DNA of 18,961 nt from JAOABC01 sp041287495 (GTDB taxonomy: Bacteria > Aquificota > Aquificia > Aquificales > Hydrogenothermaceae): NCBI GenBank assembly GCA_041287495.1, contig JBEULE010000022.1, forward strand, positions 1-18,961. Reading direction: 5' to 3'. Positions 7,181 through 15,070 of this stretch are shown here, in pieces; position 1 is the first letter of the stretch; each line of letters begins with the position of its first letter. The notes below the pieces were generated by a model, which did not search any database, had not been told where the DNA came from, and saw only the letters and a list, made by a program, of their open reading frames with translations. The translations under genes and the position numbers were made by a program.

Positions 7181-7236
7181 TTTAAAAAATATGTGTTATA
7201 GTATATATTTATAATAACAATCCATGAGAAGAAGCC
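7181..7236 (+). promoter_or_regulatory. Upstream region of the cas operon with a candidate -10
   Basis: TATAGT (7197-7202) is a fair -10 element. If the IS and one CAAAC copy are removed, TTGCAA from the left flank falls 18 bases before it, a usable -35. With the IS present, bases at that spacing read CACAAA or ACACAA, a poor -35. Present expression may rely on read-through from the transposase or on a promoter in the IS end. Confidence 0.4.
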
Positions 7237-7247
7237 ATGAGAATAAG
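7222..7247 (+). repeat. 13-bp tandem duplication over the cas6 start codon
   Basis: CCATGAGAAGAAG (7222-7234) is followed directly by CCATGAGAATAAG (7235-7247), 12 of 13 identical. It supplies two ATGs in different frames. The second is the cas6 start; the first opens a nine-codon frame ending at TAG 7251-7253. Confidence 0.75.
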
Positions 7248-7962
7248 GTTTAGGATTAAATATCATGAAAATGATGTAAAACTAAGGGTGGATTATAGGA
7301 GGGCTGTTGCAAAATTAATAAAAGTTGCACTAAAGGAAAGCAGTCCGGATCTTTTTGAAATATATTATGGAAATAAAAAAGCAAATATCCCAAAGCCTTT
7401 TACATTTTCAGTAAATTTCAAACCAAAAGGAAAAGAAAATGACTTCTTTATTCTGGAAAACAACCATTTATTAAATATATACTTGTCAAGCTTTGATCCT
7501 GTATTTGTAGTTAGTATATATAATGGCCTTTTAGAACTAAAAGAAAATCCTATGATATTTGACAATGTAAAACATGAAATTGTAGACTTTTTTGTATTTC
7601 CAGAAAGAAAATTTAATAAACCAGAATATACATTCAAAACATTATCGCCAATATTGGTAAGGGAAATAGAAGATCGCAAGGGTAAAGGATTTTTAAGCTG
7701 GGAAAATGAAAAATTTATTCCAAACCTTATAGAAAGCATTAACACAATGATAAAGTTCTATAAAAACGTTGATATTAAAAACAATATAGATATAAAATTA
7801 GAAAAGATGAAATCCAAGCCTATAAGAAATTACGGAGGTGAAATAGGTAATATCGGTTATCTAACAATATCTGCTGATCCGGAAGTATTAAGTTTTATTT
7901 ATAAATCCGGAATAGGCGCCAAAAGGTCTCAGGGCTTTGGTATGCTGGAGGTTGTGGAATGA
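7237..7962 (+). CDS. cas6: CRISPR RNA endoribonuclease Cas6
   Basis: Cuts the CRISPR transcript inside each repeat to give crRNAs. The product has 241 residues. The N-terminus is a ferredoxin-like strand (MRIRFRIKYHENDVKLRVDY), and the C-terminus has the Gly-rich signature GIGAKRSQGFGMLEVV (224-239), typical of the second RAMP-like fold. The repeat forms a short stem, as expected for a Cas6 substrate. The catalytic His is not conserved enough in the family to name with certainty. The start at 7237 is chosen because it opens the conserved first strand. The Shine-Dalgarno match is poor (GAGAAGAAG), and a competing out-of-frame ATG lies at 7224. It is the first gene of the cas operon, just behind the IS. 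Confidence 0.9.
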   Translation: MRIRFRIKYHENDVKLRVDYRRAVAKLIKVALKESSPDLFEIYYGNKKANIPKPFTFSVNFKPKGKENDFFILENNHLLNIYLSSFDPVFVVSIYNGLLELKENPMIFDNVKHEIVDFFVFPERKFNKPEYTFKTLSPILVREIEDRKGKGFLSWENEKFIPNLIESINTMIKFYKNVDIKNNIDIKLEKMKSKPIRNYGGEIGNIGYLTISADPEVLSFIYKSGIGAKRSQGFGMLEVVE

Positions 7963-7994
7963 GTGATTATATAGAATTATACCCATTAAATTGA
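7959..7994 (+). pseudogene. Possible remnant of a second cas8 start
   Basis: ATG at 7959 overlaps the cas6 stop (ATGA) and encodes MSDYIELYPLN then TGA. It resembles the beginning of the real Cas8 (TQYYKIYPTNWLMRAG): Y, YP and N coincide, the stop falls exactly at the Trp codon (TGA for TGG), and the next codon (TTA, Leu) also matches. Beyond that the frame shifts. It may be a relic of an earlier cas8 gene or of a small duplication. A chance resemblance is possible because the segment is short. Confidence 0.4.
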
Positions 7995-8016
7995 TTACAT
8001 GATACGAGGGGCAAAA

Positions 8017-9111
8017 ATGTGTAATAATACTCAATATTATAAAATATATCCTACAAATTGGTTAATGAGAGCCGGGATTTTAGGATTTTATAGAATTTTG
8101 GAAAAAAATGCAAAAGCAAAAGAAGAAATAGAAATAGAAGATATATTTGCTAAAGGTAAACTAAAAGAGTTTTTTATAAAGTATTATAATTATAAAGAAT
8201 CAAGAAATCTTAATTTACAAACATTTTACAACAACAGCAAACTTGCAAATAATATCCCCAAAAAGGATGGTAAGCCAGATTTTGATGAACTCGAAAAATA
8301 TTTCCTAGACTATGAAGAAGATAATGAAATAGTATGTGCCTTTTGTAATGAAAGAAATGCTATAAAAAGAAATAACGAATATGTTATTCTTGATGAGGTA
8401 CACTTCACACCACTTGGAGCAAGTCCATCAAATCTAAAAAATTTCTTTTGGAAAGAAAAATCAGGACTTTTCATGTGTTTACCATGTGAAATAATTATCT
8501 ATTGTGCTGCATTTGGATTTACAAAATTCGGAAACAGATATTATTTTGTCGATGCTCCTGCAAATATTAAAGAATTGAAAGAAATAAATGATATATGGTC
8601 TGAATGGCTAAACGCAAACAATAAAGACTTTGTTTTAAAAAGCTCTTTTATTGAAATATTAAAAAAGTCTGAAGAAATGAAAGCTAAATGGAGTATACAA
8701 AATATATCTATAATTGAGATAAGCCCTATTTCTCGTAATACCAGTAATATTTATAACCTATCAATGTCTCCAGAAATTGCTTATGCTATAAGAAAAAGAA
8801 TACAGAGCTATCCGTCGTCACTAAAGGATATATATGATATATTTCTCAACTATCTTTATTCCCAAAAATCTTTATACGACATGGTAAGTTATATATTATA
8901 TGGCTATCTGTCTGCAGATAAGCTAAAAAATATTGATGAAAAGAAATTAAATAAATCAACTGAGGGAAGATTAATTTTGTCTGGCATGAATTTAGCCAAA
9001 GAAGACTTAAATAAAAAAGCCAAAGAAAGCTTAAATAAAAACTTAAATAATTTAAAAGATCTTTTATTTTTCATAAAGTTTCAAAAGGAGGTAGAAGATT
9101 ATGGAAAATAA
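8017..9111 (+). CDS. cas8b1: Type I-B Cascade large subunit Cas8 (Cas8b1/Cst1-like, CXXC-CXXC)
   Basis: Large subunit of the interference complex; it helps recognise the PAM and recruit Cas3. From the ATG at 8017 it is 364 residues. GAGGGG (8006-8011) lies five bases upstream, which favours this start over the in-frame ATG at 7999 (adds MIRGAK). The N-terminus YYKIYPTNWLMRAGILGFYRILE is typical. Two CXXC pairs, CAFC (107-110) and CLPC (154-157), flank the conserved VHFTPLGASPSNLKNFFW stretch and probably bind zinc, the mark of the Cst1 group. The protein seems short at its C-terminus, and the likely helical small-subunit part is a separate overlapping gene. Near its end lies an 8-residue tandem duplication (AKEDLNKK, AKESLNKN). 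It sits between cas6 and cas7, the place of cas8 in Tneap-type loci. Confidence 0.82.
   Translation: MCNNTQYYKIYPTNWLMRAGILGFYRILEKNAKAKEEIEIEDIFAKGKLKEFFIKYYNYKESRNLNLQTFYNNSKLANNIPKKDGKPDFDELEKYFLDYEEDNEIVCAFCNERNAIKRNNEYVILDEVHFTPLGASPSNLKNFFWKEKSGLFMCLPCEIIIYCAAFGFTKFGNRYYFVDAPANIKELKEINDIWSEWLNANNKDFVLKSSFIEILKKSEEMKAKWSIQNISIIEISPISRNTSNIYNLSMSPEIAYAIRKRIQSYPSSLKDIYDIFLNYLYSQKSLYDMVSYILYGYLSADKLKNIDEKKLNKSTEGRLILSGMNLAKEDLNKKAKESLNKNLNNLKDLLFFIKFQKEVEDYGK
8994..9041 (+). repeat. 24-bp tandem repeat in the 3' end of cas8
   Basis: Two adjacent 24-bp units (8994-9017 and 9018-9041) are identical at 22 positions; both begin AGCCAAAGAA and end CTTAAATAAAAA. A partial third copy of the end (CTTAAATAA) follows. 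The unit is eight codons, so the frame is kept. Confidence 0.85.
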
Positions 9112-9466
9112 TTACATTGACGAATCATTTAATGAAGGACAATCGGTGCAAAGCGCTCTATGGAAATCTTATGGAGAATCAGCAACCAAAATCATTGAAA
9201 AATTTTCTTATAAAGTTCTTGAGGCTTTAAGAAAGCAAGATGCCAGTGATATTACAAGAGAAATTATCAGGCTTTACTTTAACTTAGAAAACAGAAAGGT
9301 TCCTGATTTTTTCAAAGAAATGCTAAAAAATCCTTTATCAATGTCTCAAATTGGATATTCTTTTTTACTTGGTTTAAATTCTTATTACCGATCTGAAAAT
9401 GCACAACAAAAAAATGATGCTGCTGACAATTCAAATACGGAAGAAAATATTAATGAGGAGGAATAA
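9101..9466 (+). CDS. Putative Cascade small subunit (Cas11-like), separately encoded
   Basis: A 121-residue, apparently all-helical protein: long amphipathic helices in the stretch from SVQSALWKSYGESATKII to KNPLSMSQIGYSFLLGLNSYY, then a polar acidic tail (NSNTEENINEEE). It is not matched with confidence to a named family. Its place between cas8 and cas7, its size and its helical nature fit the small subunit that lines Cascade's belly and stabilises the displaced DNA strand. In many type I-B systems this protein is made from an internal start inside cas8; here it has its own ATG, overlapping the cas8 stop by 11 bases, and its own AAGGAGG nine bases upstream. Alternatively it is the C-terminal domain of a split cas8. 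The next gene starts three bases after its stop. Confidence 0.6.
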   Translation: MENNYIDESFNEGQSVQSALWKSYGESATKIIEKFSYKVLEALRKQDASDITREIIRLYFNLENRKVPDFFKEMLKNPLSMSQIGYSFLLGLNSYYRSENAQQKNDAADNSNTEENINEEE

Positions 9467-9469
9467 TAA

Positions 9470-10516
9470 ATGAAAGCTATAACTTTTACAATTGTAACCC
9501 ATAAAGCTCAAAGTCTTAATTACGGTGAAACAATCGGTAATGTTTCAACTTTAAAGAAACTTACCATTGGTAACAGTATACCCAAAAAACTAATAACTTA
9601 TGTATCCGATAAGGCTCTTAAGTACGATATAAAAAGAATTGGAAGAGATTCATTTGGATGGAAACTTATGGACCAAAGTGTATTGGATGTGATGAAAAGT
9701 TGTGTAAGCAATATAAAAAAAGATAAAGGAGATTTTGATTATGATAAGTTTTATAAAGAAATGATAACGAATTATGAAGAATTCGATCTTTTTGGCGGAA
9801 TGTTTGCTGACATTGAAGGAATAGGGAAATATGATAGTAAAAGCAAAACATACAAATTAGAAATTAACAACAAAGAAATAAGTGTAAAAATTGATACAAC
9901 AAAGCTTCAACGGACTGCCCCAGTGAGAATTACTAATGCACATTCTATATCAGAATTTGCTAATGATAGCAATCTTCTTAATGATATTGATGCTTACAAT
10001 AGGTATATTCAATACACGGCCGGAAGGAAGAATCAAACTCTTGCATATTCGGATGAGCACAAATCATACTATACTTATACTATTTTAATAGATCTTGATA
10101 GAATTGGGTGCATAGAAAAAATCGGACAAGATGGAAAAATTCAATATGAATGCGTTTTAGACAATACTACAAGAAAAAAAAGAATAGAGTCTCTTTTACA
10201 AATATTATTCCTCTGTTTCCATAGAAACATTCGAGGAAGAGTTGAAAACCTTGCTCCGATTTTTGCTATTGGAGGTGTTTACGATATAAAGCATCCAATT
10301 TTTCACAATGCTATTAGATTCTATGAAACCGATAATGGACTAAAAGTAAGTGCAGAGGATATTGAAAATATATGTAAAAATTATTCTTTTATTTCAATGG
10401 ACAATACATTTGTCTATCATAATAATGAAGTAGATCTTGATTTGTCTGTATCCAACTTAACAAAAAAAGATGTATTAAAAGAAATAATTGATAACATTGT
10501 TAAAAATATTCCTTAA
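9470..10516 (+). CDS. cas7: Cascade backbone subunit Cas7 (Cst2/DevR family)
   Basis: Forms the helical backbone that holds the crRNA, one copy per about six nucleotides. The product has 348 residues. Family segments are visible: the first strand MKAITFTIVTHKAQSLNYGE, the FDLFGGMFADIEG block (105-117), the RTAPVRITNAHSISEF loop (148-163), YTYTILIDLDRIG (201-213) and ENLAPIFAIGGVYDIKHP toward the C-terminus. No DNase or RNase active site is expected. The strong ribosome site (GAGGAGG) lies inside the end of the preceding gene, and the start follows that stop by three bases, so co-translation with the small subunit is likely. Strong ribosome binding fits the need for several copies per complex. 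Confidence 0.9.
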   Translation: MKAITFTIVTHKAQSLNYGETIGNVSTLKKLTIGNSIPKKLITYVSDKALKYDIKRIGRDSFGWKLMDQSVLDVMKSCVSNIKKDKGDFDYDKFYKEMITNYEEFDLFGGMFADIEGIGKYDSKSKTYKLEINNKEISVKIDTTKLQRTAPVRITNAHSISEFANDSNLLNDIDAYNRYIQYTAGRKNQTLAYSDEHKSYYTYTILIDLDRIGCIEKIGQDGKIQYECVLDNTTRKKRIESLLQILFLCFHRNIRGRVENLAPIFAIGGVYDIKHPIFHNAIRFYETDNGLKVSAEDIENICKNYSFISMDNTFVYHNNEVDLDLSVSNLTKKDVLKEIIDNIVKNIP

Positions 10517-10535
10517 CTATTAAAAAAAGAGAGAG

Positions 10536-11213
10536 ATGGTAAACAATATGGATAGAAAAAAGCTTATAAAAATAGAAATCTTTCAACCTAAAGCTTGCTA
10601 TACAACCCCCTTGTCATTCAAAGGAATAGAAACCTTTCCTTTGCCGCCTTATTCAACATTGAGAGGTATGATTTATACGGCTATGGGAAGAAAATATAGA
10701 GAAGGTGACGAAATAGATTTTTCAATCCAAGGCAAATATGAATCAATATATCGTGATTATTGGACGGCTATAAAATTTGGTGATGATGGCAAAGACAAAA
10801 AGCCAATTGAAGTTCCTACATTACATAACTTAAAACTTATTATTCATATCTGGACAAACATAGGGGACGAAATAGTTGAGGCCTTAAACAGTCCGGCGGA
10901 ATTTCTTTCACTTGGAAGAAGAGAAGATATTATAAAGATTGAAAAAGTAAAGGAAATTGGGTTCACAGAAAAAGACATGGACGAAGCAAAGAAATCACTA
11001 ATATTAAGAAATAACTGCTATATCCCCAAAGATTTGGAGCTTGATATAAGAGGGATTTATTACAGGCTCCCAAGTTTTTGGGAAATAAAAAATGGCTATC
11101 GTGTTTTTACACAAATGAAAGATGTTTTTTATGTAGAAGAGCCAGTTATTATTGAAAAAGGCAAAATATATATAGATGATGAAGGAGATCCAATATGGTT
11201 GAAATTGACCTAA
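10536..11213 (+). CDS. cas5: Cascade subunit Cas5 (Tneap-type, Cas5t)
   Basis: Caps the 5' handle of the crRNA in Cascade. The product has 225 residues from ATG 10536, or 221 from ATG 10548; the second start brings the protein closer to the usual beginning (MDRKKLIKIEIFQPKACYTT). Shine-Dalgarno spacing is imperfect for both (AAGAGAGAG lies next to the first and about 12 bases before the second). The RAMP-type N-terminal fold shows IEIFQPKACYTTPLSFKG followed by ETFPLPPYSTLRGMIYTAMG, the conserved Cas5 block. FLSLGRREDIIKI (about 128-140) is also characteristic. The 3' end overlaps cas3 by 19 bases. The RNase role seen in type I-C Cas5 is not expected, since cas6 is present. Confidence 0.88.
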   Translation: MVNNMDRKKLIKIEIFQPKACYTTPLSFKGIETFPLPPYSTLRGMIYTAMGRKYREGDEIDFSIQGKYESIYRDYWTAIKFGDDGKDKKPIEVPTLHNLKLIIHIWTNIGDEIVEALNSPAEFLSLGRREDIIKIEKVKEIGFTEKDMDEAKKSLILRNNCYIPKDLELDIRGIYYRLPSFWEIKNGYRVFTQMKDVFYVEEPVIIEKGKIYIDDEGDPIWLKLT

Positions 11214-13510
11214 ATACAGCATTAACAAAAGCTCGTGCTAAAAGTAGTGGAGAAACAATAAAAGAGCACACTGATAAACTATTAGAAAGATTAAAAACCA
11301 TAAAAACCCTTTATGGACAAGAAATAGAAAATATTTGTCCTCCAAGATTTAAAAATTATTTATGGGATATTGCAGAAATAGTTGTAAGGTATCATGACTA
11401 TGGCAAACTTCATTCGCCATTTCAGAAAAAATTACTTAAAAATGGCGACGAACCTCCATATGATCTTATAGATGTTCCGGAAATTCCTCATAACTTTTTA
11501 TCTCTTTGCTTTCTTAATGATAATGTATTTTCAAACTTTGATGATTCTATCAAAGAGGATATAAAAACAGTAGTTTTCCAAGCTATTGGCTATCATCATA
11601 ACCGGGAAATAGATGAACGTCTATTTGACAAAATAATCAACAATGTTGCACCAAAAGACTTGGAAAGATTTGATAAAAATTTAAATTTAAAATTTTGGTC
11701 ATATATTGATCCAAAAAATTATCTCAAACCAAACGATGGAGACCTATTTAAACTTCTAATTATAACTAAAGGCCTTTTGCATAGACTTGATTATACCGCA
11801 TCAAGTGATACTGAAGCAGAATTAAACAAAGAAGACTTTGGGGACAAGATTAAGGAAACTTTAGAAAGCAAGCAATATTCTTTAAATGATTTTCAAAAGG
11901 AAGTAGATTCAAATAAAGATAAAAATCTTATTCTCATAGCTCCTACAGGTAAAGGCAAATCAGAGGCCGGAGGAATCTATATTGGTGACAACAAAGGATT
12001 TTTTGTCTCACCACTTCGTGTCTCAAATAACACTATATATGATAGGTTCTCTGGAAAACCCGATGACAGTTCTCTTAAATACAATTACAAAAATGTAAGC
12101 CTTCTACATTCAACTTCTCTTTTTAGGCTTATGGATAAACTTTTAACCGGAGAAAGAGATCAAAAAGATGATACAAATATAAAATTTGAAGACATATTTG
12201 TGATGGAAAAAGAATCGAGAAACCTCTCAAATCATATTACCATTTGCACAGCAGATCAACTTTTCCCATTTGTTTTCAAATACCCAGGGTTTGAAAGGAT
12301 TTACTTTACTTTAGGATATTCTAAAATTGTATTAGATGAAATACAAATGTATAACCCACGAATGCTTGCTTTTATCGTAAAAGGATTACAGGTAATAAAA
12401 GAACTTGGCGGTAAAATTCTTATTATGACAGCAACTTTTCCGGAATTTTTAAAAGAATACTTCAAAGATTTTGAAATAAAATACTTTTCAGACGATTCTG
12501 TAAGACATAATGTAAAAATTGAAAACAAAAATATTTTAGATGATGAAATCATAAATGATATTATATCGAATTCTAAAAACAAAAAAGTTCTTGTTATTTG
12601 CAACACAGTAGGGAGGGCAATAAGTATTTATAATAAACTTGAAGAAAAAGGAAAGTCCGCAAAAGGATTATTGCACTCCAGATTTATTCTAAAACACAGA
12701 AATATGTTAGAAAGTGAAATAATGAATTTTGCTCCAAATAAAAAATACCAAACACAAAATACAGAAAGCGGTATATGGATTACAACCCAAATAGCCGAGG
12801 TTTCACTTGATATTGATTTTGATATTCTATATACTGAACTTTCTACTGCCGATAGTCTTATTCAAAGAATGGGTAGAGTAAACAGAAGTGGAGCTAATAA
12901 AATTGAACCAAATGTAATTATTTGCACAAAAGATTGTTCAGGAATTGGAAACAGAAAGCCTTATGATGAAACTTTATTTGAAAATACATTAAATGTATTA
13001 AATGCTTTAAAAGAAATAAACAATAACTCCAGTTTTGATTTAAGTGAAAATGATAAAATGGAAATTGTAAGAAATATCTTTAATAATCTAGATAATTCAA
13101 ACTACTTAGAAGAATTTAAAAAATCAATAGATATTATTGAAAAAATATGGAATATAGGAAAACTTTATAATCCAATTGAAACATTAAGAGAGGCGCAAAA
13201 ACAATTTAGAGAAATTTTCAATATTACTGTTATACCTAAACCACTATATGAAATAAAAGAAATAAAAGACTTGCTACAAGAAAATAAGAAAAAATTAACC
13301 TTATCAACCAATAAAGAAGAAAAGTATAAAGCTTTAAAAGAAATAATGGATTATACTGTTTCTGTTCCATTCTTCTACATAAAATCTAAAACCTTAACCT
13401 TATTTTTCAAAGATATATATATTACTGACTGCGAATATGAATTTGATGAAACAAATAAAAAAGGCAAAGGCTTGGAAGTAATAGACATTAAAGAAGAATT
13501 TGCGGATTAA
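11195..13510 (+). CDS. cas3: CRISPR-associated helicase-nuclease Cas3
   Basis: Recruited by Cascade to nick, unwind and degrade target DNA. A fused HD nuclease and SF2 helicase of 771 residues. HD part: H25, the HD pair H67-D68 (RYHDYGKLH), H99 (PHNFLSL) and H134-H135 (GYHHNRE) are probable metal ligands. Helicase part: Walker A APTGKGKS (249-256, with Lys in place of the common Ser), motif II DEIQ (381-384), TATFP (412-416), and motif VI QRMGRVNRSG (557-566). DEIQ instead of DEVH is common in this Cas3 group. AAGGAG (11182-11187) lies seven bases before the ATG, inside cas5. All motifs look complete, so interference should be possible. A 77-base gap to cas4 is the largest inside the operon. 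Confidence 0.95.
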   Translation: MVEIDLNTALTKARAKSSGETIKEHTDKLLERLKTIKTLYGQEIENICPPRFKNYLWDIAEIVVRYHDYGKLHSPFQKKLLKNGDEPPYDLIDVPEIPHNFLSLCFLNDNVFSNFDDSIKEDIKTVVFQAIGYHHNREIDERLFDKIINNVAPKDLERFDKNLNLKFWSYIDPKNYLKPNDGDLFKLLIITKGLLHRLDYTASSDTEAELNKEDFGDKIKETLESKQYSLNDFQKEVDSNKDKNLILIAPTGKGKSEAGGIYIGDNKGFFVSPLRVSNNTIYDRFSGKPDDSSLKYNYKNVSLLHSTSLFRLMDKLLTGERDQKDDTNIKFEDIFVMEKESRNLSNHITICTADQLFPFVFKYPGFERIYFTLGYSKIVLDEIQMYNPRMLAFIVKGLQVIKELGGKILIMTATFPEFLKEYFKDFEIKYFSDDSVRHNVKIENKNILDDEIINDIISNSKNKKVLVICNTVGRAISIYNKLEEKGKSAKGLLHSRFILKHRNMLESEIMNFAPNKKYQTQNTESGIWITTQIAEVSLDIDFDILYTELSTADSLIQRMGRVNRSGANKIEPNVIICTKDCSGIGNRKPYDETLFENTLNVLNALKEINNNSSFDLSENDKMEIVRNIFNNLDNSNYLEEFKKSIDIIEKIWNIGKLYNPIETLREAQKQFREIFNITVIPKPLYEIKEIKDLLQENKKKLTLSTNKEEKYKALKEIMDYTVSVPFFYIKSKTLTLFFKDIYITDCEYEFDETNKKGKGLEVIDIKEEFAD

Positions 13511-13587
13511 AAAATAAATTTATGGGTTATGCTGACAAATCCGTTAAAGTTGAAGAAAATGCAAACATAAAATAGAGGGTTGTTTTT

Positions 13588-14082
13588 ATGTCCAATCCAA
13601 TTATTACAGGCATCCAGGTAGCCTACTACAATGTTTGCTATCGAAAGTTATGGTTATTTACAAGAAGTATATCAATGGAGCATACAAGCGAACTTGTGAA
13701 GATTGGAAAGATTATACACGAGAATTCTTACAGTCGTAAAAGGAGAGAGATAAACCTTGAAGGGATAAAAATAGATTTGCTTGAAGCAAAAAGAGGTGTA
13801 ATTCATGAAGTGAAAAAGTCAAAGGCAATAGAGAAATCTCATGTATGGCAGTTGAAGTATTATCTCTACTATTTTAAAGAGATTGGAATTGATATTGATG
13901 GAATTATTGATTATCCAAAAATAAGAAGAAGAGAAAGAATTATTCTTACACAGGATGATGAAGAAGAAATAAAGAAAATGCTTTTTAATATTCAAAAAAT
14001 AGTAGAGGAAGTCAATCCTCCATCAATTATTAATAAACCATATTGCAAAAAATGCAGCTATTATGAATTTTGTTATTGTTGA
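13588..14082 (+). CDS. cas4: CRISPR adaptation nuclease Cas4 (RecB-like, Fe-S)
   Basis: Trims prespacers and helps select those with a PAM and set their orientation. The product has 164 residues. RecB-nuclease residues are visible: H44 (GKIIHE), D63 (IKIDLLE), E74 and K76 (VIHEVKKSK), then the QxxxY-type motif QLKYYLYYF (88-96). Fe-S ligands are C17 (YYNVCYRKLWLF) plus the C-terminal cluster CKKCSYYEFC (153-162), with another Cys at 164. GAGGG lies upstream of the ATG at 13588. It starts 77 bases after cas3; adaptation genes may have some expression of their own, but no clear promoter is seen. cas1 starts nine bases after its stop. Confidence 0.93.
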   Translation: MSNPIITGIQVAYYNVCYRKLWLFTRSISMEHTSELVKIGKIIHENSYSRKRREINLEGIKIDLLEAKRGVIHEVKKSKAIEKSHVWQLKYYLYYFKEIGIDIDGIIDYPKIRRRERIILTQDDEEEIKKMLFNIQKIVEEVNPPSIINKPYCKKCSYYEFCYC

Positions 14083-14091
14083 GGTAACATT

Positions 14092-15069
14092 ATGAAAGAT
14101 TACTATATTTTTAAAAGTGGTCGTATCATCCGCAAGGACAATTCAATTTTTCTTGAAACAGCAGAAGGAAATATTCCTATCCCTGTAAACGATGTAGATA
14201 GTCTTTATCTTTTCGGAGAGATTGACTTAAATACAAAAGCTATTAACTTTTTTGCTCAGCAAGGAATAATAATTCATTTTTTTAATTATTATGGCTGGTA
14301 TACCGGGAGTTTTTATCCACGTGAGAAACTCCTTTCAGGAGAAGTTATTGTTCGCCAGGCAGAACATTATCTTGATATAAAAAAGAGATTGTATATCGCT
14401 AAAGAGTTTGTAAAGGGTGCAATCCATGGATTTATTTATAATCTTAAAAGATATCCGGAAGTAGACAAAAAGATTTTTGATAATTTTGAAATTTATAAAA
14501 GTAGTGTAGACAAACAAGAAGAAATTTCGGCAGTAATGGGGATAGAGGGAAATGCACGGGATCTTTACTATGGAACATTTCCTGTAGTTATAAAGCAAGA
14601 AATAGATTTTGACAAAAGAGTAAAACATCCTCCGGACAATATGATTAATGCGTTAATATCGTTTTTAAATAGCCTTGTTTATACAGCAGTGATAAAAGAG
14701 ATTTACAGAACGCAACTTAATCCTACAATAAGTTTTCTTCATGAACCTTTTTATAGGAGATTTTCTCTTGCTCTTGATATTGCGGAAATTTTTAAACCAA
14801 TTTACGGAGATAGAATCATTTTTGACTTGCTTAATAATAATCAGATAACTGAAAAGCATTTTGACAAAGATTTGAACTACTGTTATCTCAAAGAAGATGG
14901 AAGAAAAATAGTAGTCAAAGCATTTGACGAAAAGATGAAAACAACAATTATCCATAAGAAATTAAAAAGAAAGGTAAGCTATCAGAAGATTATAAGGCTT
15001 GAACTTTATAAACTGATTAAACATTTGATTGGTGAAGAGATCTATAAATCCTTCAGGATATGGTGGTAA
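14092..15069 (+). CDS. cas1: CRISPR integrase Cas1
   Basis: The catalytic subunit of the spacer-integration complex. The product has 325 residues, a normal Cas1 length. The N-terminal beta domain includes NDVDSLYLFGEIDLNTKAINFFAQQGIIIHFFNYYGWYTGSF. The catalytic helical domain carries E152 in GIEGNARDLYY, H217 in SFLHEP and D229 (with E232) in LALDIAEIFKP, the expected metal ligands. GAGGT lies seven bases before the ATG. cas2 follows after one base, so Cas1 and Cas2 are made together. Nothing suggests inactivation. Confidence 0.96.
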   Translation: MKDYYIFKSGRIIRKDNSIFLETAEGNIPIPVNDVDSLYLFGEIDLNTKAINFFAQQGIIIHFFNYYGWYTGSFYPREKLLSGEVIVRQAEHYLDIKKRLYIAKEFVKGAIHGFIYNLKRYPEVDKKIFDNFEIYKSSVDKQEEISAVMGIEGNARDLYYGTFPVVIKQEIDFDKRVKHPPDNMINALISFLNSLVYTAVIKEIYRTQLNPTISFLHEPFYRRFSLALDIAEIFKPIYGDRIIFDLLNNNQITEKHFDKDLNYCYLKEDGRKIVVKAFDEKMKTTIIHKKLKRKVSYQKIIRLELYKLIKHLIGEEIYKSFRIWW

Positions 15070-15070
15070 T

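Noticed and set aside
12301..12330. DEIQ in Cas3 motif II as a sign of inactivation
   Set aside because: DEIQ in place of DEVH occurs in this Cas3 group, and the other helicase and HD motifs are complete.
13522..13575. Short frame of 17 codons (MGYADKSVKVEENANIK) between cas3 and cas4
   Set aside because: It has no ribosome site, matches no Cas protein and is easily explained by chance in the 77-base gap.
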